A stretch of DNA of 64,000 bases from Psychroserpens sp. GTDB lineage: Bacteria; Bacteroidota; Bacteroidia; Flavobacteriales; Flavobacteriaceae. A program made the position numbers and the translations under genes. The stretch covers positions 230,007-294,006 of the forward strand of contig JAEPNY010000003.1 of NCBI GenBank assembly GCA_017643165.1. The letters are read 5' to 3'. Positions 1 to 9,511 of the stretch are shown here, piece by piece. Under the pieces are notes generated by a model that did not search any database, had not been told where the DNA came from, and worked only from the letters and a program-made list of their open reading frames with translations. The stretch's first letter is position 1; each line of letters starts with the position of its first letter.

Positions 1-1567
1 GATCTACTTCAGGTTTACGAACAAGTGTGGTATTCTGTGCATAATTCGAACTACTATTAAAGTCACCTAAAATATCGATAAGGACATCATTTTTAAATAG
101 ACCTATGGCGTCGTTACCATTAAATGAGGTAATGGCATTATTTAAGTTATCATATTCTGAAGTACACACTGTTGAACTACCATTTGCAATAACATAGACA
201 TCACCATTAGTAATCATCGTGCTCGGAGGGAATGTATATGTGGTACTCCAATTAGCATTTCCGTTAAAGCTCAATTTTAGCGTGTAGATCGACATATTGA
301 CTGTTGCTCCTGTGAAGTTTGCAATCTCAAGTACTTTATTATTACTTGAACCTTCGATATATTCTGAAAAGAAAATATCAATATCTCCTGAACCACCATT
401 ATTCGTTGTCATTTCACAAGCCTGATTACTAAAATTAGATTCGTTACCAGATCCATCTAAAGCTTTTAATGTAAAACAGTAATTGGTGTCTGGTGATAAA
501 TCAGTGGCTGTAAACATTGTATTAGAGGTGTTGTAAGTGTTTGCACCATCCACGTAAATGTCATAAGAGCTCACGCCAATATTATCAGTTGCAGCAGTCC
601 ATTGTAATTGAACAGTCGTATCTGTTGGGTTTGATGCCATGAGATCGGTAACATCACTTGGCGCTTCGGTATCAGGATTAGATGACCAAATTGCTACTAC
701 CCATTCTGGATGATCTACAAATGGATTTCTATTGTTTTGGTGATTGTAAAAGATGTTATTATTACGATCAATTTCCTTTTGAGATACAGGATCGTTTAAG
801 TGCCAATCAATCAACAGACTTAAAAAAGGTTCGGCAATGGCTTGGTCAGAACTTCCATCAAACATAGGGTAACTCGACCACCCACTTACTTGAGTTTCAT
901 AGCGAGTTACAAAGTAAAAATAGATTCTAGCGATATCACCTTTAAACTCATCTATCGGTTCAAATACCGTTCCTGTGTAGTCAATAGGATAACCTAGATC
1001 TTCATATCCACCTAATTTCGATCCGTTTTGGGTTGGATTCGTAATTCCAGATTGTGACGTTAACTGCGAATCATCAACATTACCAAAAGGGAAATTACTT
1101 CTAAAACCATTAACACGACCATCACTAGGTATTAGGTGATGTGCATCGCTATACATAGGAAGTTGTGAACTAAAGACAGATTGTGGAATGATATGTTCCT
1201 TGTTATAACAATCTCCTTCACTACTAAAGTTTCCGCACTCGTCCGTAATAGGCGTGTAATTGTATGGATCGGCTCCCGTTGGATTTTCAGAATACATATC
1301 TAAAATAGTATTACTGCCGCCAGGTTCATAATAAAAATCACGTTCGTAAGTTGCATTGAAACCATCTAGAGAATTGTAGGTTTCTACAGTCTGTACCTCT
1401 TCAACCGTATTATTGATCTCAGGATCGTCAACATTATTAATAATTCTGAATAACTGCGTTTTCAGCGTGTAGCCTGTTCCAGTAGCATAGTCATAGTATC
1501 CTGCAGGGACCTGAGCTGATACCGTCATTGTAAGTAATGCGAAAGCGATAAAGTAGATTTGTTTCAT
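1..1567 (-). CDS. Secreted endonuclease I family nuclease with Fn3 and lamin-tail domains (3' end outside window)
   Basis: An extracellular, non-specific nuclease of the endonuclease I (EndA/Vvn) type is predicted. 522 codons are visible and no stop is reached before the left edge. The start at 1567 gives a clean signal peptide ending in TVSAQ (residue 19). The nuclease core follows, with NKEHIIPQSVF and, further on, HHLIPSDGRVN and RSNFPFG, which are the family's conserved His/Asn motifs. Then comes a fibronectin type III domain (roughly residues 300-385), and from about 395 a lamin-tail-like beta domain containing FFSEYIEGSSNNKVLEI. Proteins with this layout usually end in a T9SS sorting domain, which would lie outside the window. 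The start is only 12 nt behind the stop of the methyltransferase gene, so co-transcription is likely. Assignment of the nuclease domain is confident; secretion route is inferred. Confidence 0.88.
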   Translation of the reverse strand, partial: MKQIYFIAFALLTMTVSAQVPAGYYDYATGTGYTLKTQLFRIINNVDDPEINNTVEEVQTVETYNSLDGFNATYERDFYYEPGGSNTILDMYSENPTGADPYNYTPITDECGNFSSEGDCYNKEHIIPQSVFSSQLPMYSDAHHLIPSDGRVNGFRSNFPFGNVDDSQLTSQSGITNPTQNGSKLGGYEDLGYPIDYTGTVFEPIDEFKGDIARIYFYFVTRYETQVSGWSSYPMFDGSSDQAIAEPFLSLLIDWHLNDPVSQKEIDRNNNIFYNHQNNRNPFVDHPEWVVAIWSSNPDTEAPSDVTDLMASNPTDTTVQLQWTAATDNIGVSSYDIYVDGANTYNTSNTMFTATDLSPDTNYCFTLKALDGSGNESNFSNQACEMTTNNGGSGDIDIFFSEYIEGSSNNKVLEIANFTGATVNMSIYTLKLSFNGNANWSTTYTFPPSTMITNGDVYVIANGSSTVCTSEYDNLNNAITSFNGNDAIGLFKNDVLIDILGDFNSSSNYAQNTTLVRKPEVD

Positions 1568-1579
1568 TTGATGCTAATA

Positions 1580-2791
1580 TTATTTCTTTTCTAATAATGC
1601 CATATAGAACCCGTCGAATCCAGATTCGTATGACAAGATACTTTTATCTTTTATTAAATTAAAATCTTTACCAGCTTCTGAATTTAAGAATAGATCAACT
1701 TGCTCTCTATTTTCAGAAGGAAGGATAGAACATGTCGCATAAACCATTTTACCGCCATCCTTAAGCATTTTAGAATACTGTTGTAAAATGTCCTTTTGTG
1801 TCGTTTTGATGTTGTCTATAAATTCCGGCTGTAATTTCCATTTTGCATCTGGGTTTCGGCGCAGTACACCTAATCCAGAGCAAGGCGCGTCAATCAACAG
1901 ACGATCTGCCTTACCGTAAAGTTTTTTTATCGGTTTAGTTGAATCGATAACCTTTAACTCAACATTGTGAACACCGTTTCGACGTGCTCGTACTTTTAGC
2001 TTTTTTAACTTACTTTCGTAAATATCCATAGCAATGATTTGGCCTTTGTTTTGCATAAGCGATGCCAAATGCAAAGTTTTGCCACCAGCACCAGCACAAG
2101 AATCAACTACTTTCATTCCCGGCTTAACATCTAGAAAATCGGCTACGAGCTGTGAAGAAGCATCTTGTACTTCGAACCAACCGTTTTTAAACGCTTCTGT
2201 TTTAAAGACGTTTGCACGTTCTGTAAGTTTTAATCCAGAAGGATGATTTGGTAACACTTCTGTTTCAATATTCTCAGATTGAAGTTTGGTCTTCAGATCT
2301 TTCCTAGTAGCCTTTAAAGTATTTACTCTTAGAATGACATCAGCCTGTTCATTCTGCATATGGACTTCTTTTGTCCATGTCGCTTCGCCCAATTCTTTTA
2401 CGCCAAGATCGTCTATCCAATCTGGTATGGATTCACGATATTTTCTAATCTTGGATAGCTCGTCAAATCGTCCTTTTATTTTTCTGGTAGGTGTATCTAC
2501 AAAGTATTTCCAATCGGGAAGTCGAATACCTTTTAAGGTTGCCCAGACTGCAAAAATACGCCATAAGTTATCTCGGTCGAATGGTGCTTTGACATTTGCA
2601 ATTTCTGCATATAAACGCTTGTATCGTACAATTTCATAAGTCGTTTCTGCCACGAAACCTCTGTCACGGCTTCCCCAGCGCTTGTCACGTCTCAAGAGTT
2701 GTTGAACGACTTTATCAGCGTATTCATTTTCATTGAAGACTTGATGTAATCCGTCAATGACCGCAAAGCATAAGTTTCTGTGTAAACGCAT
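1580..2791 (-). CDS. RsmB/NOP-family rRNA (cytosine-C5) methyltransferase
   Basis: SAM-dependent m5C RNA methyltransferase, 403 residues, probably acting on 16S rRNA. The SAM-binding loop is VVDSCAGAGGKT (about 228-239). Motif IV DAPCSGLG (C304) and motif VI ATCSILPSEN (C354) supply the two cysteines used by this family for release and nucleophilic attack. The N-terminal 140 residues are helical and NusB-like, as in RsmB, although the overall length is a little short of the E. coli protein (429). On the minus strand a TACCTTTG box at 2810-2817 lies about 20 nt upstream of the start and fits the Bacteroidota -7 element. Family is certain; the exact target base is inferred from homology. Confidence 0.9.
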   Translation of the reverse strand: MRLHRNLCFAVIDGLHQVFNENEYADKVVQQLLRRDKRWGSRDRGFVAETTYEIVRYKRLYAEIANVKAPFDRDNLWRIFAVWATLKGIRLPDWKYFVDTPTRKIKGRFDELSKIRKYRESIPDWIDDLGVKELGEATWTKEVHMQNEQADVILRVNTLKATRKDLKTKLQSENIETEVLPNHPSGLKLTERANVFKTEAFKNGWFEVQDASSQLVADFLDVKPGMKVVDSCAGAGGKTLHLASLMQNKGQIIAMDIYESKLKKLKVRARRNGVHNVELKVIDSTKPIKKLYGKADRLLIDAPCSGLGVLRRNPDAKWKLQPEFIDNIKTTQKDILQQYSKMLKDGGKMVYATCSILPSENREQVDLFLNSEAGKDFNLIKDKSILSYESGFDGFYMALLEKK

Positions 2792-2809
2792 TTTACAAAA
2801 TTAGGCATG

Positions 2810-2817
2810 CAAAGGTA
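2810..2817 (-). promoter_or_regulatory. -7 promoter element (TACCTTTG) for the RsmB-like gene
   Basis: An exact TAnnTTTG match on the minus strand sits 19-26 nt upstream of the methyltransferase start. No convincing TTTG at -33 is visible, so only the -7 half is supported. Confidence 0.45.
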
Positions 2818-2893
2818 CATTTAATTATGAATTGTAGAAGGCTTTATTCATAAATTGCTTGGCCTTTCCTATTTTTATGGAAATTAAACATAT

Positions 2894-3994
2894 ATGAAGC
2901 ATTTATATTGGTTTTTATGTTGCTTAGTATTATACTATGCTTGTGGATCGCGTCCTGAAAATCCTGGACCTAGAGTTGTAAATTCATTAGAAATCGAACA
3001 CCTTATGGAAGATTCACTTTTAAATGTAAGAGCACTGGAGGTCGACAAAGGAGGAACAGGAGTATTCGCCACTTCAAGAGGACAAATAGGATTTATTTAT
3101 GTCTCTAAATATTTAGATCTTGATTATAACAATAAGGAAACTTTGGAATGCGATATTCTTCATGAGCTAAATTTTAATAAAGATTCAATTCCTAATTTCC
3201 GTGTGGTTGCGAAGACAACTAAACGTGTTTTTGCTTTGAGTATCGGAAATCCAGCTGTAATATTTTCGCCATCTGAAGATCAGTTAGACTATTGGCCAAT
3301 TGTTTATCAGGAACATCATGAAAAAGTATTCTACGATTCAATGGCTTTCTGGAATGACATGGAAGGTATTGCTATAGGTGATCCGACAGAGACTTGTATG
3401 AGTATAATAATTACGAGAGATGGCGGTAATTCTTGGAAAAAGATTCCTTGTGATCAATTGCCTGCTGCGGTTGAAGGCGAAGCCGCTTTTGCGGCAAGTG
3501 ATAGTAATATTGCCATAGTAGATGATCATACTTGGGTGGCGACAGGAGGAAAGGCAAGTCGTATTTTGTATTCATCAGATAAGGGTGAGACTTGGGAGGT
3601 GTTTGATACGCCCATCATACAAGGGCAAGCTACAAATGGGATGTATTCTATAGATTTTTACGATAAAGATAATGGATTTGCCATAGGAGGTGATTACACG
3701 AAAGCGGCAGATAGTTCAGCAAATAAAATTAGAACTAAAGATGGTGGTAAGACTTGGGAAATTGTTGCGGAGAATAAATCACCTGGTTATCGAAGTTGCG
3801 TGCAATATGTGCCTAACGGAAATGCGCAAGAGTTAGTTGCTGTTGGTTTTAAAGGAGTTGACTACTCTAACGACGCAGGCAATACCTGGAAGCATTTGAG
3901 TGATGAAGGTTACTATACGATTCGATTTGTGGATGACAGCACAGCTTATGCTGCTGGTAGAGGGCGAATTTCAAAACTTACTTTTAGGAATTAA
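2894..3994 (+). CDS. Secreted BNR/YCF48-like beta-propeller lipoprotein
   Basis: 366 residues with a hydrophobic N-terminus ending in YYAC (C17), so probably a lipoprotein. The body holds at least four Asp-box (BNR) motifs: TRDGGNSWKKI, SSDKGETWEVF, TKDGGKTWEIV and SNDAGNTWKHL. These are the signature turns of a beta-propeller of the YCF48/sialidase-like fold. In Flavobacteriaceae such proteins are usually annotated as oxidoreductase-like or photosystem-assembly-like without experimental function. The sialidase catalytic set (Arg triad, Tyr/Glu) is not evident, so I do not call it a sialidase. It stands alone on the plus strand and ends at the shared terminator just after the stop. Fold is well supported, function unknown. 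Confidence 0.8.
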   Translation: MKHLYWFLCCLVLYYACGSRPENPGPRVVNSLEIEHLMEDSLLNVRALEVDKGGTGVFATSRGQIGFIYVSKYLDLDYNNKETLECDILHELNFNKDSIPNFRVVAKTTKRVFALSIGNPAVIFSPSEDQLDYWPIVYQEHHEKVFYDSMAFWNDMEGIAIGDPTETCMSIIITRDGGNSWKKIPCDQLPAAVEGEAAFAASDSNIAIVDDHTWVATGGKASRILYSSDKGETWEVFDTPIIQGQATNGMYSIDFYDKDNGFAIGGDYTKAADSSANKIRTKDGGKTWEIVAENKSPGYRSCVQYVPNGNAQELVAVGFKGVDYSNDAGNTWKHLSDEGYYTIRFVDDSTAYAAGRGRISKLTFRN

Positions 3995-4021
3995 AAAAAG
4001 AAGCCAATTGGCTTCTTTTTT
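3993..4021. terminator. Bidirectional hairpin terminator
   Basis: A perfect 16-nt palindrome (4000-4015, GAAGCCAATTGGCTTC) is flanked by A7 on the left and T6-7 on the right. It lies between the stops of two convergent genes and can serve both. Confidence 0.85.
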
Positions 4022-4023
4022 GA

Positions 4024-4473
4024 TTAATTACGATTTCCGCGTTTATCCCTAAATTCTCTTAAGCGTTCTAAGAGTTTCTTATTGAAGGCATCTTCCGCTG
4101 CCTTTAGTCGAATGATCTTTTCAGCCGAAATAACTTTTTTTAGATCATTCATCAACTTCATTTTTGAACTATGCATTTCAGTTTCGGCATTCATAATCTT
4201 ACTCAATAAATTATTAGCTTCAGCATCAGAGACATTACCTTCACGCATTTTCATCTTGACATCTCTAAGATCACCTTTTCTAAGTGCTTCTATTTTAGCT
4301 TCAAAAGCATTGTAAATTGGCCAAAACCCTTGGGCTTCTTCTGTGCTTAAATTTAGTTTTTCAGTAATAAATGCTACTTTTTGGGCTTTGATTCGCTCTT
4401 GCATTTTACCGTTAGGTTGTGCAAGTCCGTTTGCACAAACAAATAGGGTTAATATTAGGATTAACTTTTTCAT
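4024..4473 (-). CDS. Secreted LTXXQ/Spy-like protein of an ECF sigma operon
   Basis: 149 residues with a signal peptide ending in NGLAQ (19). The mature part is almost wholly helical and charged, with FITEKLNLSTEEAQGFWPIY near residue 40. This pattern defines the flavobacterial group commonly annotated as sensor of ECF-type sigma factor and resembles periplasmic Spy/CpxP proteins (LTXXQ helices). It is the last gene of a three-gene minus-strand set: sigma factor (5024-5575), membrane protein (4488-4991), then this gene 14 nt further. The arrangement suggests an envelope stress or folding sensor feeding the sigma factor. Family recognised; the sensing role is inferred from context. Confidence 0.75.
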   Translation of the reverse strand: MKKLILILTLFVCANGLAQPNGKMQERIKAQKVAFITEKLNLSTEEAQGFWPIYNAFEAKIEALRKGDLRDVKMKMREGNVSDAEANNLLSKIMNAETEMHSSKMKLMNDLKKVISAEKIIRLKAAEDAFNKKLLERLREFRDKRGNRN

Positions 4474-4487
4474 GTGTTTTAGGTTTA

Positions 4488-4991
4488 TTATTCAATTATA
4501 GATTCGATATCTGCATTGTCCAACAGATATAGCTCTAATAAATCTTCGTTATAAGATGTTTCGATCACTGAAAAATCTTCTTCTAATAATTCAGCTTCGG
4601 TTAGTAATTCGGCTAGTTCATAACTATCAAGATCTCTGGTTTCTAAATAGGATTCAACCATATCGGCAGAGATTTCATCATTAGTATTGTCTTTAATAAA
4701 TACTGAGAACATTAGAATTAATGAGGCTGCAATTCCAGCGACATAATAAAACGTTCTTCTAGTATTTAAGGTAAATATTGGTGTTTTTTTAGGAGGTTCC
4801 AATTTACCTAAAATCTCAGCTTCTACGGTGTCAAAATAATGATCAGGAACAGAAAAACCTGGCTCTGTAATTCCTTCGATTTTTCGTTCATCATTCAAGC
4901 GATCGAATAGGCGCTCATCGAAAGTTTCGAAATAGTTATCAGGCGTTTTAAATCCAGATGTCTTATCGTTATGTAAATCTTTATTTTTCAT
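4488..4991 (-). CDS. Single-pass membrane protein, probable anti-sigma factor
   Basis: 167 residues. The N-terminal half is cytosolic and repeats a short motif, FKTPDNYFETF and FSVPDHYFDTV (about 14-25 and 46-56). One transmembrane helix follows at about 88-107, then a very acidic C-terminal tail ending in NADIESIIE. The gene directly follows an ECF sigma gene (32 nt gap), and the PDxYF motif pair is typical of flavobacterial proteins found in that position. It lacks the zinc-binding HxxxCxxC motif of classic ZAS anti-sigma factors, so the anti-sigma call rests on synteny and topology only. Confidence 0.6.
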   Translation of the reverse strand: MKNKDLHNDKTSGFKTPDNYFETFDERLFDRLNDERKIEGITEPGFSVPDHYFDTVEAEILGKLEPPKKTPIFTLNTRRTFYYVAGIAASLILMFSVFIKDNTNDEISADMVESYLETRDLDSYELAELLTEAELLEEDFSVIETSYNEDLLELYLLDNADIESIIE

Positions 4992-5023
4992 TTAGTTCTA
5001 TGACTACAATTTAAGCATTTGGT

Positions 5024-5575
5024 TTAATCAGATTTCAAAATAGATTCAATTTTCTTTACCGCAATGTGATACGAAGCCTTCAAAGCACCTTCGCTGGTAT
5101 CTAAGATTTCAGACATATCCTTGTATTTTAAATCTTGAAAATATTTCATATTGAAAACCAATTGCTGCTTTTCTGGTAAACTGGCTATTGCGCGCTGCAA
5201 TTTTAGTTGAATAGCGTCGCCCTCAAAGTAGACATCGGCTTCAAGACTGTTAACAAGGTGGTCATGTACCTCTTCATTAGCTATGAATGTTCGTTTTGCT
5301 AATTTGTTTATATGTGTTATTGATTCATTGGTGGCAATGCGATACATCCATGAGAATAATTTACTGTCACCTTTAAACTTGTCAATATTCTTATACACTT
5401 TAATGAATGTGTTTTGCAAAACATCATCGGCATCATCGTGAGATTTTACAATCTGTCTAATATGCCAATAAAGACGTTCTTTATAAAGACTTAAAAGTTC
5501 TTTAAAAGCGGCTTCCTTGGTAGATGAGGTACGTAATCGTTCTATAAAATGTTGTTCGTTGTCCAATACACGCAT
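5024..5575 (-). CDS. ECF-type RNA polymerase sigma factor
   Basis: 183 residues with sigma region 2 (DADDVLQNTFIKVYKNIDKF, then SKLFSWMYRIATNESI for promoter melting) and region 4 (LPEKQQLVFNMKYFQDLKYK followed by a helix-turn-helix, SEILDTSEGALKASYHIAVKK). There is no region 3, so it is an extracytoplasmic-function sigma factor. It leads a minus-strand operon with a membrane protein and a Spy-like secreted protein, suggesting control by envelope signals. The 280 nt upstream are AT-rich and carry an apparent RNA gene on the other strand. No clear -7 box for this gene is seen. Confidence 0.9.
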   Translation of the reverse strand: MRVLDNEQHFIERLRTSSTKEAAFKELLSLYKERLYWHIRQIVKSHDDADDVLQNTFIKVYKNIDKFKGDSKLFSWMYRIATNESITHINKLAKRTFIANEEVHDHLVNSLEADVYFEGDAIQLKLQRAIASLPEKQQLVFNMKYFQDLKYKDMSEILDTSEGALKASYHIAVKKIESILKSD

Positions 5576-5724
5576 ATTAAATTAGACACTACAATGTACA
5601 GAAAGTTTAATGAAAAATATAAAAAAATGTAAATACCTGTAAAACAAGTAAATACGTATTATTTAATCGATAAAGTGTAAAAAAATAACGATGAAATGCA
5701 ATTTTTTCTTGCGTAGTCCAATTA

Positions 5725-5829
5725 TTTGATTTATGTTTGTCTCAGCCTAACCTACTTAAGTATTGCCATCGTCCCCAAATATGGCAATATGTGGAAAAGG
5801 ATGCGACTTTCGTTGCATCCTTTTTTTTA
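5725..5829 (+). ncRNA. Candidate small RNA with two hairpins and intrinsic terminator
   Basis: Two stem-loops lie between the sigma gene and the ABC transporter gene. The first has a perfect 9-bp stem (5761-5769 / 5781-5789) with the 11-nt C-rich loop CGTCCCCAAAT. The second has a stem of about 13 bp (5795-5807 / 5812-5824) and is followed by eight T on the plus strand. In the minus direction only four T follow, so the terminator is oriented for a plus-strand transcript. No plus-strand gene lies upstream, and no ORF longer than a few codons is present. The 5' end is a guess: an ATTATTTG sequence near 5725 could be a degenerate -7 box. Confidence 0.45.
5795..5829 (+). terminator. Intrinsic terminator of the candidate small RNA
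   Basis: Stem AAAAGGATGC / GCATCCTTTT extended by GAC/GTT, loop TTTC, followed by a T8 tract at 5821-5828. It may also weakly terminate the convergent ABC transporter transcript. Confidence 0.75.
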
Positions 5830-5854
5830 TGTTTTGTGATGTAGAGGAATTGAT

Positions 5855-7681
5855 TTATTCAAAGCTTTGCATATCCACAAGCTTTTTGTAGACACCATTT
5901 TTAGCCAATAGCTCGGTATGAGTTCCTTGTTCTGCTATTTTACCTTTTTGCATAACAACAATCTCGTCGGCATTTTGAATGGTGGATAAACGATGTGCAA
6001 TAACTATTGAAGTTCTATTTTTCATCATATTGTCTAATGCCACTTGTACCAATCGTTCACTTTCAGTATCTAACGCTGAGGTTGCCTCATCCAAGATCAT
6101 GATTGGAGGGTTCTTTAAAACCGCTCTTGCGATACTAAGACGTTGTTTTTGTCCACCAGATAAATTGGAACCAGAGTCACCTATATTATAATCCAGTCCG
6201 CCTTCAAGTTCTTTAACGAACTCCCATGCATTTGCAATTTTCAAAGCCGCGATGACCTCTTCTTCGGAAGCATCTTCCTTTCCTAATAAGATATTGTTTT
6301 TGACCGTATCGTTGAATAATATAGAATCTTGCGTAACCAGGCCAATAAGATTGCGTAATGAATGCTTGGTAAAGGTTCTTATATCCTCACCATCGATGGT
6401 TATTGTACCTTCCGAGACATCGTAAAAACGTGTAACAAGATTAGCTATAGTTGATTTTCCGCTTCCTGATTGACCAACTAAAGCCACGCTTTTACCTTTA
6501 GGAACTTTAATTGAAAAGTCTTTTAATACGGCATCATTTACGTATTTGAAAGTCACATTGTTTAAAGAAACGTCTGTTGTAAAGTCTGATTTTACGATGG
6601 CATTAGGTGCATCTTTAAGCGGTGATTCTGTATTTAAGATCTCCAGAACACGTTCTGCTGCGGCATTTCCTTTTTTGACACTATAACTTGCTTTACTAAT
6701 AGCTTTTGCAGGTGTTAAAATATTATAGGCTAAGCCCATAAACGTTAAAAATTGCTCTCCGCCTAATGTTTGCTCAACGAGGACCATACGACCACCAAAC
6801 CAAAGTAAGACACCTATTACTCCAATACCTAAAAATTCGCTCGTAGGTTTTGCTAAATTCGTTCGATTAAGCAACGAATTTGAAAAATGAAAGAAACGCT
6901 TAGTTGAATCTTGAAATTTTCTATTGAATATGGATTCCATATTAAACCCCTTGATGACCTTAAGTCCACCTAATGATTCTTCTAACAACGATAGGAAATA
7001 ACCTTGTTCTTTCTGAACTTTATCAGATTTGCGTTTCAAACTTTTACCTATTAGGGATATTATAATTCCTGAAATTGGAATGAAAATAAATACGAAGATG
7101 GTCAGCTTTACACTTATTGTAAGCATGAATATGATCGTAAAAATAATCGTCAGAGGTTCACGGAATAGTAATTCTAGTATAGATAAAAATGAATGTTGAA
7201 TTTCCAAAACATCTGTTCCTAATCTCGCCATGATATCACCTTTTCTTTTTTCAGAAAAATATGATAGTGGTAGATCAACCGTCTTTTGATATAGTTCATT
7301 TCGAATATCCTTGAGTGTTCCATTTCTCAAAAATGTAATAAAATACATTGCCATATAGTTGAACACATTCTTTAGAAAAAATACAGTTAAGATGAGGATG
7401 ATCACAAAAGTTAATGCCTTCGCAGTGTCATTATCGGCGAGTTGACTTATATGATAATTCAAATAGTCGTTAAAATACGTTGCTGCTTCTGTGAAACCAT
7501 TGTATACGGGTTTTTCCGTAATGCGAATTGCTTCTTTATCAAATAATACTTTGAGTAGTGGCATTAGCACCATGAAGGACAACCCAGAAAACAGAGCATA
7601 TAAAATATTTGCGATTATATTCAATAAAGCATAACCTTTGTAAGGTGATGCAAATCGCAGTATTTGTTTGAAATAATTCAT
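5855..7681 (-). CDS. ABC exporter, fused membrane and ATPase domains (MsbA/lipid-A-exporter-like)
   Basis: 608 residues, the usual size of a homodimeric type IV ABC exporter half-transporter. The N-terminal 350 residues carry six membrane helices (first around 15-45). The ATPase domain shows Walker A VGQSGSGKST, signature LSGGQKQRLSIARA, Walker B PIMILDEATSALD and the switch His in IVIAHRLST. Likely substrates are lipids or hydrophobic compounds exported from the inner membrane, but substrate cannot be read from sequence. It lies 4 nt downstream of the phosphosugar mutase gene on the same strand, so the two are probably co-transcribed. The family is certain; MsbA equivalence is only a suggestion. 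Confidence 0.9.
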   Translation of the reverse strand: MNYFKQILRFASPYKGYALLNIIANILYALFSGLSFMVLMPLLKVLFDKEAIRITEKPVYNGFTEAATYFNDYLNYHISQLADNDTAKALTFVIILILTVFFLKNVFNYMAMYFITFLRNGTLKDIRNELYQKTVDLPLSYFSEKRKGDIMARLGTDVLEIQHSFLSILELLFREPLTIIFTIIFMLTISVKLTIFVFIFIPISGIIISLIGKSLKRKSDKVQKEQGYFLSLLEESLGGLKVIKGFNMESIFNRKFQDSTKRFFHFSNSLLNRTNLAKPTSEFLGIGVIGVLLWFGGRMVLVEQTLGGEQFLTFMGLAYNILTPAKAISKASYSVKKGNAAAERVLEILNTESPLKDAPNAIVKSDFTTDVSLNNVTFKYVNDAVLKDFSIKVPKGKSVALVGQSGSGKSTIANLVTRFYDVSEGTITIDGEDIRTFTKHSLRNLIGLVTQDSILFNDTVKNNILLGKEDASEEEVIAALKIANAWEFVKELEGGLDYNIGDSGSNLSGGQKQRLSIARAVLKNPPIMILDEATSALDTESERLVQVALDNMMKNRTSIVIAHRLSTIQNADEIVVMQKGKIAEQGTHTELLAKNGVYKKLVDMQSFE

Positions 7682-7685
7682 TGAT

Positions 7686-9413
7686 TTATAGATTCATATC
7701 ATTTAAGATAGCGTCTATACGATCTTCCAATTTTTGTTCCGTATCCTTAAATGCTGCCACATTGTCTAGTGTAGTATTTACACTAATATAGAATTTGATC
7801 TTTGGTTCTGTTCCACTTGGTCGTAAAGCGATCTTACTTCCATCGGCCGTGTAATAGATCAAAACGTTAGATTTAGGCACGTCAATAGTTGTAACTTCAC
7901 CAGAGCTAATATCTTTACGAATAGATAATTGGTAATCTTCAATTTTTACCACTTTAGACCCATTAACTTCTTTAATAGGATTATTTCTGGCATCAATCAT
8001 CATTTGTTTAATCTCTTGTGCACCTTCAATACCTTTTTTGACAAGTGAAACTAAACGTTCTTTGTAAAAACCGTGTTCAATATAAAGTTGAATCAGTTCT
8101 TCAAACATCGTCTTGCCATTCGCTTTTGCTTGAGCAGCAATCTCACATGCTAATAAGGTAGAGGTCACGGCGTCCTTATCTCTCACAAAATCACCTACCA
8201 TGAAACCAAAGCTTTCTTCACCACCACCTATGAAATTTAATTCAGGGAAGTCTTTAATCATTTTAGCAATCCATTTAAACCCTGTTAAGCCTATTTTACA
8301 TTCAACACCATAAGCATTAGTTAATACAGACATCATTGGTGTTGATACAATCGTTGATCCAACAAATTCTTTACCGCGAATCTTACCCGATTGTTTCCAT
8401 TGTTTTAATAAGAAATCTGTCATCAGAATCATGGTTTGATTTCCATTAAGAATGACCAATTCATTATCTAAATTTCTCACAACTACACCAAGTCGATCGC
8501 AGTCTGGATCGGTTCCAATTACGATATCACCATCCACTTGTTCAGCCAATTCTGTTGCCATTTTAAGAGCTTCTGGTTCTTCAGGATTTGGAGATTTTAC
8601 CGTAGGAAAGTCGCCATCAGGAATGCGTTGTTCTTCAACAATACTAACGTTAGTATAGCCAGCACGTTTTAGGGTTTCAGGGATGGCCATGATTGAGGTT
8701 CCGTGTAATGAAGTGAAAACGACATTCAAGTTCTGTTTTGCAGCTAGGGTTGTGTTAAAGCTTCCATTTTCTATGGATTTGTTAATAAAAACGTCATCCA
8801 TAGCTTCTCCAATGATCTCTATATTGTCTTCATTCGCATCGAAGTTAATTTCAGAATAATTGAGTGCATTTATCTCTGCGATTATTTCTGCATCTTGTGG
8901 TGGTACCAATTGTCCGCCATCCTGCCAGTACACTTTGTAGCCATTATATTCAGGAGGATTGTGTGACGCGGTTAAAACGATTCCACAGTGACACCCTAAA
9001 TGTTTAAGCGTAAACGAAAGTTCTGGAGTAGGACGTAACTCTTCAAACAAGTACACTTTAATATCATTAGCAGAGAATACATCTGCTACCACTTTGGCCA
9101 GAGATTGACTATTGTGTCTACAATCATATGCAATAGCCACCTTTAGGGCTTCTGAAGGAAATTGTCTTTTTAGATAATTACTTAATCCTTGTGTGTTTTT
9201 TCCTAAGGTGTACTTATTAATTCTATTGGTTCCAATTCCCATGATGCCTCGCATCCCTCCAGTACCAAACTCTAGATCTTTGTAAAAACTTTCTTCAAGC
9301 TCTTTTATATCATTATCTAATAGGTGTTTGATGTGTTTTTGCGTGTTGGTGTCAAAACTTGGTGTTAACCATGTATTCACGCGATCTAAAAGTTGAGGTG
9401 TAAGTTGTGACAT
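7686..9413 (-). CDS. Phospho-sugar mutase (phosphoglucomutase/phosphomannomutase family)
   Basis: 575 residues, alpha-D-phosphohexomutase superfamily, interconverting hexose 1- and 6-phosphates. The phosphoserine loop is [13 protein letters not shown], the metal-binding loop DPDCDRLG, the sugar-binding loop GGEESFGF and the phosphate-binding loop [12 protein letters not shown]. The length matches the PGM2-like group rather than the shorter (about 450) GlmM or ManB types. The start is supported by a good -7 box, TAACTTTG, on the minus strand at 9473-9480. It probably feeds nucleotide-sugar synthesis for the cell envelope. Substrate preference (glucose, mannose or pentose phosphate) cannot be decided here. 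Confidence 0.9.
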   Translation of the reverse strand: MSQLTPQLLDRVNTWLTPSFDTNTQKHIKHLLDNDIKELEESFYKDLEFGTGGMRGIMGIGTNRINKYTLGKNTQGLSNYLKRQFPSEALKVAIAYDCRHNSQSLAKVVADVFSANDIKVYLFEELRPTPELSFTLKHLGCHCGIVLTASHNPPEYNGYKVYWQDGGQLVPPQDAEIIAEINALNYSEINFDANEDNIEIIGEAMDDVFINKSIENGSFNTTLAAKQNLNVVFTSLHGTSIMAIPETLKRAGYTNVSIVEEQRIPDGDFPTVKSPNPEEPEALKMATELAEQVDGDIVIGTDPDCDRLGVVVRNLDNELVILNGNQTMILMTDFLLKQWKQSGKIRGKEFVGSTIVSTPMMSVLTNAYGVECKIGLTGFKWIAKMIKDFPELNFIGGGEESFGFMVGDFVRDKDAVTSTLLACEIAAQAKANGKTMFEELIQLYIEHGFYKERLVSLVKKGIEGAQEIKQMMIDARNNPIKEVNGSKVVKIEDYQLSIRKDISSGEVTTIDVPKSNVLIYYTADGSKIALRPSGTEPKIKFYISVNTTLDNVAAFKDTEQKLEDRIDAILNDMNL

Positions 9414-9472
9414 TTGTATGATTTATGCTTTAAAATTAAGTATTTCAATACGTTTCAATTAAAAGAATAGTA

Positions 9473-9480
9473 CAAAGTTA
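9473..9480 (-). promoter_or_regulatory. -7 promoter element (TAACTTTG) for the phosphosugar mutase
   Basis: Exact TAnnTTTG match on the minus strand, 60 nt before the mutase start and between it and the upstream glycosyltransferase gene. The -33 element is not obvious. Confidence 0.4.
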
Positions 9481-9511
9481 AATGTAGAAATTGAAATAGG
9501 ATTAATTAAAC

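Noticed and set aside
682-867. 61-codon frame on the plus strand
   Set aside because: It lies wholly antisense to the endonuclease I gene, whose frame and domain motifs are clear on the minus strand.
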